NCBI RefSeq assembly: GCF_011299555.1
Contig: NZ_CP049857.1
Span: 3,286,001-3,350,000, forward strand
DNA from: Dysgonomonas sp. HDW5A
Lineage (GTDB): Bacteria; Bacteroidota; Bacteroidia; Bacteroidales; Dysgonomonadaceae
Length of the DNA stretch: 64,000 bases
Direction: 5' to 3'
Shown in pieces: positions 1 through 8,531 of the stretch (position 1 is its first letter; each line of letters opens with the position of its first letter). A program made the translations under genes and the position numbers. A model generated the notes under the pieces. It saw only the letters and a program-made list of their open reading frames with translations. It was not told where the DNA came from and searched no databases.

Positions 1-1
1 C

Positions 2-538
2 GAAGGTCTTTCTCCTGAAAAGATAGACTATATGCTTGAATTGCGTTATACAGGAGAGGATATTGTTGCCCCTTATGCAAAAGCTTTTCCCGAAGCTAAA
101 TTTTATGAAGGAAAACGTCCTTGGGAGCAAAAAGTGGATATTGCTCTTACATGTGCTATTCAAAATGAGCTTGGAGAAGATGATGCAAAGCAACTTCTGG
201 CAAATGGAGTACAATGTGTAGCCGAAATATCGAATATGGGATGTACCGAAGAGGCGATTAAATTATTTATAGAGAATAAAATCCTTTTTGCACCCGGTAA
301 AGCTGTAAATGCGGGAGGTGTTGCAACATCGGGCCTGGAGATGACTCAGAACGCTATGCATTACCAATGGACAGCAGACGAGGTCGATCAAAAGCTTCAT
401 CAAATAATGTACAGTATACATGATCAATGTGTAAAGCATGGAGCAGAAGCCGATGGTTATGTAAATTATGTAAAAGGTGCGAATATCGCCGGATTTATGA
501 AGGTTGCAAGGGCTACTATCGCTCAGGGTATAATTTGA
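2..538 (+). CDS. gdhA: NADP-type glutamate dehydrogenase, 3' end only
   Basis: This is the C-terminal ~178 residues of a hexameric glutamate dehydrogenase, which interconverts glutamate with 2-oxoglutarate and ammonia in the cytoplasm. The frame is open from base 2, so the gene starts upstream of the window; the ATG at 32 is internal. The sequence EISNMGCTEEAI, then FAPGKAVNAGGVATSGLEM, is the conserved dinucleotide-binding and C-terminal core of the ~445-residue bacterial GdhA family. The ending VARATIAQGII is also typical. A strong terminator follows 28 bases after the stop, so the gene appears to end its transcription unit. Family assignment is firm; the cofactor (NADP rather than NAD) is inferred from similarity to the GdhA type. 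Confidence 0.93.
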   Translation, partial: EGLSPEKIDYMLELRYTGEDIVAPYAKAFPEAKFYEGKRPWEQKVDIALTCAIQNELGEDDAKQLLANGVQCVAEISNMGCTEEAIKLFIENKILFAPGKAVNAGGVATSGLEMTQNAMHYQWTADEVDQKLHQIMYSIHDQCVKHGAEADGYVNYVKGANIAGFMKVARATIAQGII

Positions 539-566
539 TTAATGGCTCTCAATATATCGTAAGAAG

Positions 567-598
567 AATCTCTGTATTAAAGATACAGAGATTTTTTT
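567..598. terminator. Intrinsic terminator after gdhA, probably bidirectional
   Basis: A perfect 11-bp stem (AATCTCTGTAT with ATACAGAGATT, loop TAAAG) is followed by a run of T on the plus strand. It lies between the convergent gdhA and GNAT genes. The minus-strand side is followed by TTCTTCTT, so it may also stop the GNAT transcript. Confidence 0.85.
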
Positions 599-602
599 GA
601 TT

Positions 603-1358
603 TTATAATTTCGATATCAGTTGCTCTAATTTTTTCGCTGTAAGTATTTCTTGTGTGTAAAACTTTCCATCAACAAAAACACTGTAGGTTGTCACTGGAC
701 AAAAATGAGATTGAGCTTCTTCTCTTGATTTTATTTGATGAATCCGTATCGGAATATTCGAAGTTAAGATAGTTGGTTTTAGAAGCTCTATATATGGCGT
801 GGTGAATGGGCATTGTGCTGTATAAAATATATCCACGCCTTTTATCTCCTCAGGAAATCCTTTTTTCGCAGATTGGGTAAACTTAGGTAATTCTGCTTTA
901 TTGTCAAAGCGTTTAGCCAATAGTTCGAAGTAGGGTGGGGCTGAGTCAACAACTTCATAACCAGATTTTAAATAGAATGATTTGTCTGATAAAAATGGCT
1001 TTTTTTTATTTGAACTTACAAGCAAAACTCCTTTCATTTTAAGCCTTTTTGCTTCGTCTTCGCATTCTTTCAACAATTCCGCACCATAACCTTTTCCTTT
1101 ATAACTGCCCGATACCCAATGACAATTTATTAGCATATATCCTTTTGCTTCGATAGGCATCCAGCCCATTTCAACGGGAATATATTCAATAAAGACTTTG
1201 CCTCTTGCGTTTAATTTTTTTAATTTTAAACCTTCATTTATTCTGTCTTTAAGCCATGATTTTTTGGCTGTTACACCTATGTTGGTAGCTTTGCTGTCAA
1301 TAGCACAACAAAGATGTTCTTTTTCTATATTCTGATTGGTTAGCGTAATTATATCCAT
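603..1358 (-). CDS. GNAT N-acetyltransferase with C-terminal YoaP-like domain
   Basis: A 251-residue protein. Residues ~1-150 form a GNAT acyltransferase fold: GSYKGKGYGAELL is the acetyl-CoA pyrophosphate-binding loop (R/QxxGxG/A type), and FYLKSGYEVVD is the usual C-terminal GNAT strand. The last ~75 residues (VDIFYTAQCPFTTPYIE onward) resemble the YoaP domain found behind such acetyltransferases and have a thioredoxin-like CPFT motif. The substrate is unknown. It has its own promoter: a TATATTTG -7 element on the minus strand (1391-1384), 26 bases from the ATG, supports this start. No -33 match was seen. It converges on gdhA and shares the terminator at 567-598. Confidence 0.8.
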   Translation of the reverse strand: MDIITLTNQNIEKEHLCCAIDSKATNIGVTAKKSWLKDRINEGLKLKKLNARGKVFIEYIPVEMGWMPIEAKGYMLINCHWVSGSYKGKGYGAELLKECEDEAKRLKMKGVLLVSSNKKKPFLSDKSFYLKSGYEVVDSAPPYFELLAKRFDNKAELPKFTQSAKKGFPEEIKGVDIFYTAQCPFTTPYIELLKPTILTSNIPIRIHQIKSREEAQSHFCPVTTYSVFVDGKFYTQEILTAKKLEQLISKL

Positions 1359-2357
1359 ACCTTCTATTATTGTAATAATATGACAAATATAGGTAAACTC
1401 TTATAGGCATAAATCTTCGTTGTTATTATTTATCAGTAAAATCGCATATGAAGTGTTTTAGTGTGTTGTTTATCAGTGTTTTATGTTTTTTTTGCTATCT
1501 GTATTTTTTTATAGTCTTAATTTGTCCCATTTCACCGTTATGTATATAATTGATATACTTATATATATATGTGTATTAATGTTTATAATGAGCTATTTAT
1601 GTTGATTATGTAGTTTTGCTAAAAAATATTAGTGAATTAGTTGTCTTGGTTGTTAAAATGCCCCGTTGAAATCAGTCATATTGGTTCATTTATTGCCCTA
1701 AATACTTCTGTTATAGATATGATTTTTTAGCAAAGCTTTGTTATTTATTAGTTTAGTACTAAAATGGTTCATATTTCTGAGCATATAGTTTTATATCTTT
1801 ATTTTTAATTATTGATTATCTGGTCTATTTCTTGTATCGATGAAAAGGGGTATTTCTATTTTTAATATTTGGATACTTGTATATGTTTAATATGTGTTTA
1901 TTTATCTGTTTTATAATGTGTTAAATGATTTGTTGTCTTCTTTGTATTTCTTTGTTTTACAGTAGAATATAGGCTTAAATAGTCGATTTCATCGGTGTAT
2001 TATGTGTTATTTCTTATTTTACTTATTTGGATTCATAATTTTATTTTTTATTTGCTAAATATAATAGTCTATTACGTCGTTCTATACAGATGTATTATTT
2101 ATCTCGTTGTTGTTAATAACAGTTGTATATGTAGCTATAGTATATGATATAGTCTATTGTTCATTAGCTGTTTATCTGTGTAGATGTATTCTGTTTAATG
2201 AATCTGTTTTAATACCATTGAACTAGATATCGTTTTATACAAAGAGGTATTTCTAAAGAAAAATCATTTTGTCATTTAGTGATAATATGAACTATCGATG
2301 GTTTACAATTGTTCTTATGTATATAAACTGTTGATTACAACTCAAAAAATATAACAT
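1359..2357. other. AT-rich, T-biased 1-kb intergenic stretch
   Basis: About 1 kb with no credible ORF on either strand. The plus strand is very T-rich (for example 33 T against 10 A in 1441-1500) with many short GTTT/TTTAT runs and no long inverted repeat that I can see. The only gene signal is the GNAT promoter at its left end. It could be decayed sequence or an untranslated region of the small gene at 2358. Confidence 0.6.
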
Positions 2358-2525
2358 ATGTCTGAAAAGAAAGATAATTTTGTTGAAAAACAAACCTTAG
2401 AGGAATTAAGAAAACTAAAGAGAGAGAACCGACGTCGCCGAGGAATGCTTTTTATTACTGCGTTACAGATCACTTCTTTAATCGCTTTTTATTATTTGGG
2501 GCGTTCATCTCATCAGAAAGATTGA
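2358..2525 (+). CDS. Small single-span membrane protein, 55 aa, unknown function
   Basis: ATG at 2358 and TGA at 2523-2525 give 55 residues. The N-terminal ~29 residues are charged (MSEKKDNFVEKQTLEELRK, then KRENRRRRG) and probably helical and cytoplasmic. They are followed by one hydrophobic segment (MLFITALQITSLIAFYYLG, residues ~30-48) and a short polar tail. The positive-inside rule predicts an N-in, single-pass inner-membrane peptide. A strong terminator sits 25 bases after the stop, which supports a real transcript. No family is recognised. A regulatory subunit or small stress peptide would fit the size, but nothing in the sequence proves either. Confidence 0.6.
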   Translation: MSEKKDNFVEKQTLEELRKLKRENRRRRGMLFITALQITSLIAFYYLGRSSHQKD

Positions 2526-2544
2526 TGATTGATTTCCTGATAAA

Positions 2545-2586
2545 GAAAAAAACGCTTTGCTGATAATTCAGCAAAGCGTTTTTTGT
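2545..2586. terminator. Bidirectional terminator between small ORF and clpB
   Basis: A perfect 13-bp stem (AACGCTTTGCTGA with TCAGCAAAGCGTT, loop TAAT) is flanked by an A-run on the left and a T-run on the right, so it can act in both directions between the convergent small gene and clpB. Confidence 0.9.
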
Positions 2587-2602
2587 AATAGTCTGTTTCT
2601 GA

Positions 2603-5191
2603 TTAGTTTCTAAACTCCAGTTCACCATCTTTTATATCGACGGTGATAGGGTTTGATTTGTCTACGGATTGAGCTAATAAGCGTTTTGATAACGTGTCAA
2701 GTACCTGACGTTGTATTACACGCTTCACAGGACGGGCTCCGAATTCAGGATCGTATCCTTTATGAGCAATCCATGCTATGGCTGCATCCGAAAATTCAAG
2801 TCTCACACCATTTCCTCGGAGTAGTTTGACTAGACCTTCTAATTGAATCTTCACAACCTTTTCTATATCCTTTTCCGTCAATGGTTGGAACATAATTATT
2901 TCGTCAATCCGATTCAAAAACTCAGGACGGATATTCGATTTCAGCATACTTAAGACTTCTTTTTTTGTTGTCTCTACAACTTCGTCATGATTTTCGGGGG
3001 TTATAGTTGCAAAGTTCTCTCTTATCAGTCCCGATCCCATATTAGAAGTCATTATGATAATCGTATTTTTGAAATTGACTACACGACCTTTATTGTCAGT
3101 CAGACGACCATCATCCAATACTTGCAGCAGTATATTGAATACATCAGGATGTGCTTTTTCTATCTCATCAAACAGTACGACAGAGTATGGCTTGCGTCGA
3201 ATAGCTTCGGTCAATTGTCCACCTTCGTCATAACCTACATATCCGGGAGGTGCTCCGATAAGGCGGGTTGCACTGAACTTTTCCTGATATTCGCTCATGT
3301 CGATGCGGGTCATCATATTTTCGTCGTCAAACAAAAACTCAGCTAAAGCCTTTGCTAATTCGGTTTTACCCACTCCGGTAGTTCCCAAAAAGATGAATGA
3401 TCCGATAGGACGTTTTGGGTCTTGTAAGCCTGCTCGACTTCGACGTATAGCATTCGAGATTCCTATAATAGCCTCGTCCTGACCTACTACACGCTCGTGG
3501 AGTTCATCTTCTAGGTTGAGTAATTTCTCACGTTCGCTTTGGAGCATTTTATTCACAGGAATACCTGTCCATCGGGATACTACATCGGCAATGTCAAAGG
3601 CGTCAACCTCTTCTTTTACCATGGCAGTGCTACCTTGCATGTCATGCAATTGAGTCTGTAATTTGACTATCTCGGCTTCGAGTTCTTTTATTTTACCATA
3701 GCGAAGTTCGGCAACTTTTCCGTAATCGCCTTCACGTTCGGCTTTGTCTGCCTGAAATTTAGCATCTTCAATCTCAATTTTGTTATGCTGAATTTTATTG
3801 ATGACATCCTTTTCCGATTGCCATTTAGCTTTGAGGTCTTTTTCCTCTTCTTTCAGGTTGCTGATTTCTTTACTTAGTTCAGCTTCTTTATCTTTATCGT
3901 TTTCACGCTTGATAGCTTCCCTCTCAATTTCTAGCTGTTTGATGCGGCGGCTTTTTTCATCTAGTTCTTCGGGAACCGAATCTACCTCCATACGAAGTTT
4001 TGCTGCCGCTTCGTCCATCAAATCAATTGCCTTGTCGGGTAAAAAACGATCGGTAATATAACGGCTCGAAAGTTGAACTGCCGAAATTATTGCTTCGTCT
4101 TTGATACGTACCTGATGGTGATTTTCGTATTTCTCTTTTAACCCTCTAAGTATTGAGATTGTATCCAACTCACTGGGTTCATCCACCATCACAATCTGGA
4201 AACGACGTTCGAGAGCTTTATCTTTTTCGAAGTACTTTTGATACTCATCTAAGGTGGTAGCACCAATCGAGCGGAGTTCACCACGTGCAAGAGCCGGTTT
4301 TAATATATTGGCAGCATCCATGGCTCCTTCGCCTTTTCCTGCTCCTACTAAAGTGTGTATTTCGTCGATGAAAAGGATGATTTCGCCTTCTGATTTGGTT
4401 ACTTCATTTACCACAGACTTAAGACGTTCTTCAAACTCTCCTTTGTATTTTGCACCGGCAATCAGGGCACCCATATCCAGTGAATAGATTTGCTTGCTTT
4501 TGAGGTTTTCGGGTACATCTCCACGAATAATCCGGTAAGCTAATCCTTCGGCAATGGCTGTTTTACCTGTACCGGGTTCACCTATTAGTATAGGGTTATT
4601 TTTGGTACGGCGACTCAATATTTGTAATACGCGGCGGATTTCTTCGTCACGACCTATTACAGGGTCTAGTTTACCATCTCTGGCTCTTTGTGTCAGATTA
4701 ATAGCAAATTTTTCGAGTGACTGATAAGTATCTTCTGCCGATTGACTGTCTACTTTACTTCCTTTGCGAAGTTCGGTGATAGCATGTTTCAAACCATTTT
4801 CGGTGATACCTGCATCTTTCATTATTTGAGAAGCTGTACTTTTTTCGGCAAGTATTCCCAATAGAATATGTTCGATGGATACGTACTGATCGTCCATTTT
4901 TTTAGCCAGATCAGTTGCTTTTTGCAATGCAGCATTGCTTTCTCTGCTCAGATAGGGTTCTCCTCCCGTTACTTTAGGATAAGAGTCTATTTGCCTTTCG
5001 AGAAGTATACTTAAGTTTTGAGGATTTACTCCTTGTTTCTGAAAGAGAAAATTGACAATATTATCACCTGTTAAAATGGCTGATAATAATAGGTGTGTAG
5101 TTTCTACCGATTGTTGATTTCTCTCTCTGACGATCTCAATTGCTTTTTGTAAAGTTTCTTGAGATTTAATAGTAAAGTTATTGAAATTCAT
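2603..5191 (-). CDS. clpB: ClpB protein disaggregase
   Basis: An 862-residue Hsp100 chaperone that, with DnaK, threads aggregated proteins through a hexameric ring using ATP. Order: N domain (~1-145, two Clp_N repeats), first AAA+ module with Walker A GEPGTGKT at ~204-211 and Walker [10 protein letters not shown], a long coiled-coil middle domain (~405-520, rich in E/K) that separates ClpB from ClpA/ClpC, second AAA+ module with Walker A GTTGVGKT, and the C-terminal D2-small domain with [10 protein letters not shown]. Length is normal for the family. Upstream on the minus strand are a TTTG/TAATTTG promoter-like pair and an exact AAAGGAG Shine-Dalgarno 9 bases before the ATG, unusually strong for Bacteroidota. 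No CIRCE-like repeat was seen. It appears monocistronic. Confidence 0.97.
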   Translation of the reverse strand: MNFNNFTIKSQETLQKAIEIVRERNQQSVETTHLLLSAILTGDNIVNFLFQKQGVNPQNLSILLERQIDSYPKVTGGEPYLSRESNAALQKATDLAKKMDDQYVSIEHILLGILAEKSTASQIMKDAGITENGLKHAITELRKGSKVDSQSAEDTYQSLEKFAINLTQRARDGKLDPVIGRDEEIRRVLQILSRRTKNNPILIGEPGTGKTAIAEGLAYRIIRGDVPENLKSKQIYSLDMGALIAGAKYKGEFEERLKSVVNEVTKSEGEIILFIDEIHTLVGAGKGEGAMDAANILKPALARGELRSIGATTLDEYQKYFEKDKALERRFQIVMVDEPSELDTISILRGLKEKYENHHQVRIKDEAIISAVQLSSRYITDRFLPDKAIDLMDEAAAKLRMEVDSVPEELDEKSRRIKQLEIEREAIKRENDKDKEAELSKEISNLKEEEKDLKAKWQSEKDVINKIQHNKIEIEDAKFQADKAEREGDYGKVAELRYGKIKELEAEIVKLQTQLHDMQGSTAMVKEEVDAFDIADVVSRWTGIPVNKMLQSEREKLLNLEDELHERVVGQDEAIIGISNAIRRSRAGLQDPKRPIGSFIFLGTTGVGKTELAKALAEFLFDDENMMTRIDMSEYQEKFSATRLIGAPPGYVGYDEGGQLTEAIRRKPYSVVLFDEIEKAHPDVFNILLQVLDDGRLTDNKGRVVNFKNTIIIMTSNMGSGLIRENFATITPENHDEVVETTKKEVLSMLKSNIRPEFLNRIDEIIMFQPLTEKDIEKVVKIQLEGLVKLLRGNGVRLEFSDAAIAWIAHKGYDPEFGARPVKRVIQRQVLDTLSKRLLAQSVDKSNPITVDIKDGELEFRN

Positions 5192-5200
5192 ATATTATAT

Positions 5201-5207
5201 CTCCTTT
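5201..5207 (-). promoter_or_regulatory. Strong Shine-Dalgarno of clpB
   Basis: CTCCTTT on the plus strand is AAAGGAG on the minus strand, 9 bases before the clpB ATG. Most genes in this window lack such a site, so this one fixes the clpB start and suggests high translation. Confidence 0.7.
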
Positions 5208-5301
5208 CTTTAGTTCGTTTATGTTTTGTTTATTAATTGATCTGCAAATTATTTGCCATAGCTTGTTTTGTGTCAAAATGTCAGATTTAGAGTTCTGGAT
5301 A

Positions 5302-5333
5302 AAAAAAGAGCATAGCCTTATGTGGCTATGCTC
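5302..5333 (-). terminator. Terminator of the GDSL esterase gene
   Basis: A perfect 10-bp stem (GAGCATAGCC with GGCTATGCTC, loop TTATGT) is followed by seven T on the minus strand, 27 bases downstream of the GDSL gene stop. Confidence 0.85.
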
Positions 5334-5359
5334 AGACAATATATCGCATTATCGCTTAC

Positions 5360-6055
5360 TTATTGTTTTAATGCTTTATTAATAGCTTCTTTAGCCAAAG
5401 GTTCCATAATATGATATCCCTCTATGTTGGGATGCACACCGTCTTCTCCGTATTTTACGTCAAGACCATTGTCTTTATCTTTGAGTGCTGTGTGATAATC
5501 GATATAGGGAATGTGATTTGCATCGGCATAATTTTTAATTCTGCTATTCAGGTCTGTTACTTTACCGGCTACATCTGTAATGTCGGGATTCCAACGAAAA
5601 TGATTGGTCGGAAGTACCGATCCCAGAACAACTCTAATGTCATTAGCTTGTGCCAATTGAACCATTGATATTATATTCCCTAATGTAATTTCAGGATCAT
5701 ATACGTTGGCATTTTCTGCAATATCATTTGTACCTGCATTTATAACAACTACGCGTGGTTTTAGTTTAATTACATCTTCTCTCATTCTGAGTAGCATTTG
5801 GGCACTTATTTGTCCGCTGATGCCTCTTCCCTCATAATTATTGTTCGTGAAAAAAACAGGATCAAGAGTTACCCAACCTTCGGTAATGGAGTTTCCGATA
5901 AATACTGTTTCGATTTGCTTTTTAGCTTCCACAAGTTCTTTGTTATTGGTTTTATAACGGTTAATATTTGCCCAATCGCGGTTTTGTGCGTGCAGCACCA
6001 CTGTTGTAAAAAGAAGGGCAGAGATAAATAAAGCCTTTAAAATTGATGTTTTCAT
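5360..6055 (-). CDS. Secreted GDSL/SGNH-family esterase
   Basis: A 231-residue SGNH hydrolase with an N-terminal signal peptide (MKTSILKALFISALLFTTVVLHAQ), so it acts in the periplasm or at the surface. The four SGNH blocks are visible: the catalytic serine in IGNSIT (S56), the glycine in GRGISGQ, the asparagine in NAGTND, and the Asp/His pair in DGVHPN near the C-terminus. Family members remove acyl or acetyl groups from sugars or lipids; the substrate cannot be read from the sequence. It is a stand-alone gene with its own terminator and unrelated neighbours, so there is no direct link to the xylan locus. Confidence 0.88.
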   Translation of the reverse strand: MKTSILKALFISALLFTTVVLHAQNRDWANINRYKTNNKELVEAKKQIETVFIGNSITEGWVTLDPVFFTNNNYEGRGISGQISAQMLLRMREDVIKLKPRVVVINAGTNDIAENANVYDPEITLGNIISMVQLAQANDIRVVLGSVLPTNHFRWNPDITDVAGKVTDLNSRIKNYADANHIPYIDYHTALKDKDNGLDVKYGEDGVHPNIEGYHIMEPLAKEAINKALKQ

Positions 6056-6245
6056 GTTTTGTTTATTGGTATTCCGGTATATATTAGCAATGAAAAATAG
6101 CTCGTAATCGAACTTAAAAGTATAAAAAAAATAGAAATGTGCATCAAATTTTTAATACAGGGTTCTATTTTCTGAAATTTATCAGTAGAATATTGAAGTC
6201 TGTCCGAAATAAAATTTTTGTGCAAAAAAAATATCTATAATGTTA

Positions 6246-6253
6246 TACCTTTG
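6246..6253 (+). promoter_or_regulatory. Promoter -7 element of the LytTR operon
   Basis: TACCTTTG matches the Bacteroidota -7 consensus TAnnTTTG and lies 25 bases before the ATG at 6279. A TTTG at 6217-6220 could be the -33 element, but the 25-base spacing is longer than usual. Confidence 0.5.
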
Positions 6254-6278
6254 ACAATAAACTCTATTTTCCTAAAAT

Positions 6279-7052
6279 ATGATGCAAATTCATCAGCAGA
6301 TAAAGTATCTGATTGTAGAAGACGAGCGATTGGCGTACGAGGAGTTGAAACGTATGGTTACTCATCTGCGTCCTGAATATGTTCTTTCCGAACGGACAGA
6401 GACTGTAGGGCAAACTGTTTCTTTCCTGAAAAACAATACGGTGGATCTTATTATGCTCGATATACGATTGGCGGACGGAGATTGCTTCGAAATATTCAAT
6501 TATATTTCGATTAATACGCCTATTATTTTTACTACAGCTTATGACGAGCATGCGGTGCAAGCTTTCAAATTAAATAGTATCGATTATTTGTTGAAGCCTA
6601 TAGAAGAGAATGATCTGACAAGTGCTTTGATAAAATATGAGCAGTTTTATCAATCGAAACAATCATCTTTTGATTATAAACAGTTGGGCGAAATAATAAC
6701 ACAAAAGGTAAAGAGCCGTTTTTTGATTCAGAAGGGCGATTCTTATTTTTATATTGAGGCTAAGGACATTGCTTTCTTTTATAGTGAGGATAAAGCTGTA
6801 TTTCTTCATTCATTTGATAATAAACGCTACATTATTGATTATACGTTGGATGAATTGGATAAGCTTCTGGGGAAATCTATATTTTTTAGAGTCTCGCGCA
6901 ATTGCATAACCAATATAAAGGCAATCAGAAATATTTCGAAGTTTTTTAATAGCCGTCTTAAACTCTCTTTTCAACCGGAATGCCCTCACGAAGTTTTAGT
7001 CAGCAGGGTACGGGTTTCCGATTTTTTGAAATGGGTTGATGATGTTGAATAA
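6279..7052 (+). CDS. LytTR-family response regulator
   Basis: A 257-residue DNA-binding response regulator. The receiver domain (~8-120) has the acidic pair E14/D15, phospho-acceptor D61 in LIMLDIRL, T85/T86 in FTTAYD and the conserved K106 in LLKPIEE. The C-terminal ~100 residues form a LytTR DNA-binding domain (FLIQKGDSYFYIEAKDI, then FFRVSRNCITNI). It overlaps the next gene by a few bases and is therefore translationally coupled to the histidine kinase that presumably phosphorylates it. The likely target is the nearby TonB receptor/DUF4249 pair downstream, but this is inferred from position only. Confidence 0.93.
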   Translation: MMQIHQQIKYLIVEDERLAYEELKRMVTHLRPEYVLSERTETVGQTVSFLKNNTVDLIMLDIRLADGDCFEIFNYISINTPIIFTTAYDEHAVQAFKLNSIDYLLKPIEENDLTSALIKYEQFYQSKQSSFDYKQLGEIITQKVKSRFLIQKGDSYFYIEAKDIAFFYSEDKAVFLHSFDNKRYIIDYTLDELDKLLGKSIFFRVSRNCITNIKAIRNISKFFNSRLKLSFQPECPHEVLVSRVRVSDFLKWVDDVE

Positions 7053-8064
7053 CACAAGCGGAATAAATATGAAAACTGAAAAACACCCTATTGTCATTTT
7101 TGTAATATTGGTTGCACTTATGTCTCTCTTGTTTGAGTGGATATATGATATTATGACAGGTTTGGAGAGTGAAGACATGCTCGAACGGCTTCTTCTTGAT
7201 TTACCCTTTGTTATGATTATGTCGTTGGTGAGTTTTTTAATTGTGCATAGTACCAATAAGTATTTCAGGTATAAAGATAATGTATATATACGTGTTCCTT
7301 TCGAACTGTTTATAGCGGTATCTTTTGCCGTTGTGTATTCAATATCCGTTAATTATTTTTTAGCCCCCTTGTTTGATGACGGTTGCGAACCGACATATTT
7401 GGAATCTGCTATTATGGTGGCTCTGGGCAATTTTTTTATTGTTTTGCTACTTGAGTTGTTTTTCTATAATAAACGGCAATTAAAATCGGAGAAGCACATT
7501 GCAATTATAGAGAAAGAGCGTGTAGAGTATTTATATGCGACTCTAAAGACTCAGGTCAATCCACATTTTTTATTCAATAGTCTCAATGTCTTGTCTTCGT
7601 TGATATTCGAAGATCCTCAAAGAGCTAATATATATACTAAGAAATTATCGAATATATATAGGTACTTTTTGTCTACTAACACACGATTGAGTGTATCGGT
7701 GGGAGAGGAAATATTGTTCCTTCAGTCTTATATTTATTTACTCCAGATAAGGTTCGAGGACGCTTTGAAAATTAATATAAATGGAAATACAGACATCCAA
7801 AAGCAGATAATTCCTGTTAGTATACAGTTATTGATCGAAAATGCAATTAAGCATAATGTTGCTTCTGTAGAACACCCATTAATTGTTGATGTGAATATAT
7901 TTGCAGAAAATATAGAAGTTGTAAATAATCTTCAGCTACGTTTGAATGTCGAAAAGAGTGGTCACGGATTAAGTAATCTTCAGAAACAATATGCACTATA
8001 TGATAAAAAGATAGAGGTTTCGAAAACAAAGGATCATTTCGGTGTACAGGTTCCTTACTTGTGA
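7039..8064 (+). CDS. LytS/YehU-type membrane histidine kinase
   Basis: A sensor kinase of ~341 residues. The N-terminal ~130 residues hold about four membrane spans with very short loops, so it probably senses a membrane or envelope signal. The phospho-accepting block TQVNPHFLFNSLNVLSSLIF is the His_kinase (PF06580) signature, and the ATPase N-box is LLIENAIKHN, followed by GHGLSNL. Candidate starts are TTG 7036, ATG 7039, ATG 7042 and ATG 7069. I chose 7039 because it overlaps the regulator stop in the coupled way usual for these pairs, but 7069 (MKTEKHPIVIF) is almost as good. Cognate partner of the LytTR regulator just upstream. Confidence 0.9.
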   Translation: MMLNNTSGINMKTEKHPIVIFVILVALMSLLFEWIYDIMTGLESEDMLERLLLDLPFVMIMSLVSFLIVHSTNKYFRYKDNVYIRVPFELFIAVSFAVVYSISVNYFLAPLFDDGCEPTYLESAIMVALGNFFIVLLLELFFYNKRQLKSEKHIAIIEKERVEYLYATLKTQVNPHFLFNSLNVLSSLIFEDPQRANIYTKKLSNIYRYFLSTNTRLSVSVGEEILFLQSYIYLLQIRFEDALKININGNTDIQKQIIPVSIQLLIENAIKHNVASVEHPLIVDVNIFAENIEVVNNLQLRLNVEKSGHGLSNLQKQYALYDKKIEVSKTKDHFGVQVPYL

Positions 8065-8249
8065 CATATCATAATAATCTTGCAGTTTATCCTGTTAAAA
8101 GTGTAGTTCGTCATTAATCTCTTTACTATTGCGGTTATTTGTTATTCTTTTGTGATAAAATAGGGTGGTAAAGAAAATGATTAATGTATATCAAATAGAC
8201 TTTCATAGACTTACCGGTTCTTTTAAGAGTTAAAAAAACTTATTCCGTA

Positions 8250-8279
8250 TTTGTATTGCCTATAGGCCTCATATCTTTG
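8250..8279 (+). promoter_or_regulatory. Promoter, TTTG-N18-TATCTTTG
   Basis: TTTG at 8250-8253 and TATCTTTG at 8272-8279 with an 18-base spacer match the Bacteroidota housekeeping promoter. It would give a leader of about 245 bases before the TonB receptor. Confidence 0.65.
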
Positions 8280-8474
8280 CGCCATAAAAACAGTAAGAAG
8301 CATACATTTGTGCCCTTGATTATATTTATAATCAAAAAGACAGATTATTGCATTATTTTATTGTTAAAGACGGAGCTTTTAAACTCATAGAGCTTTTGTG
8401 TTGCTATAGGTTAAACAATTAGAGCTGGGTATATGGGGATAGGAACGTACATTAAATACTTTTTAGTTACTTAA

Positions 8475-8482
8475 TATCTTTG
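8475..8482 (+). promoter_or_regulatory. Second, proximal -7 element of the TonB receptor gene
   Basis: TATCTTTG followed by GCAGC, 49 bases before the ATG. No TTTG was found at the expected -33 distance, so this one may need an activator. Confidence 0.5.
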
Positions 8483-8531
8483 CAGCTCGCGAAAAAATAT
8501 AAAACAGACAACATCTAATTTAAATACTATA

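Larger units (their letters stand above)
8065..8531. other. Intergenic control region upstream of the TonB receptor
   Basis: 467 bases without a gene. It holds two promoter-like sites (8250-8279 and 8475-8482), a third possible -7 (TACATTTG at 8303-8310) and a small perfect hairpin at 8316-8335 (TTGATTAT with ATAATCAA). No terminator was clearly seen after the kinase gene. Confidence 0.6.

Noticed and set aside
1359-2357. Possible decayed gene in the T-rich stretch
   Set aside because: No residual protein similarity could be read in any frame; reported only as a base-composition oddity.
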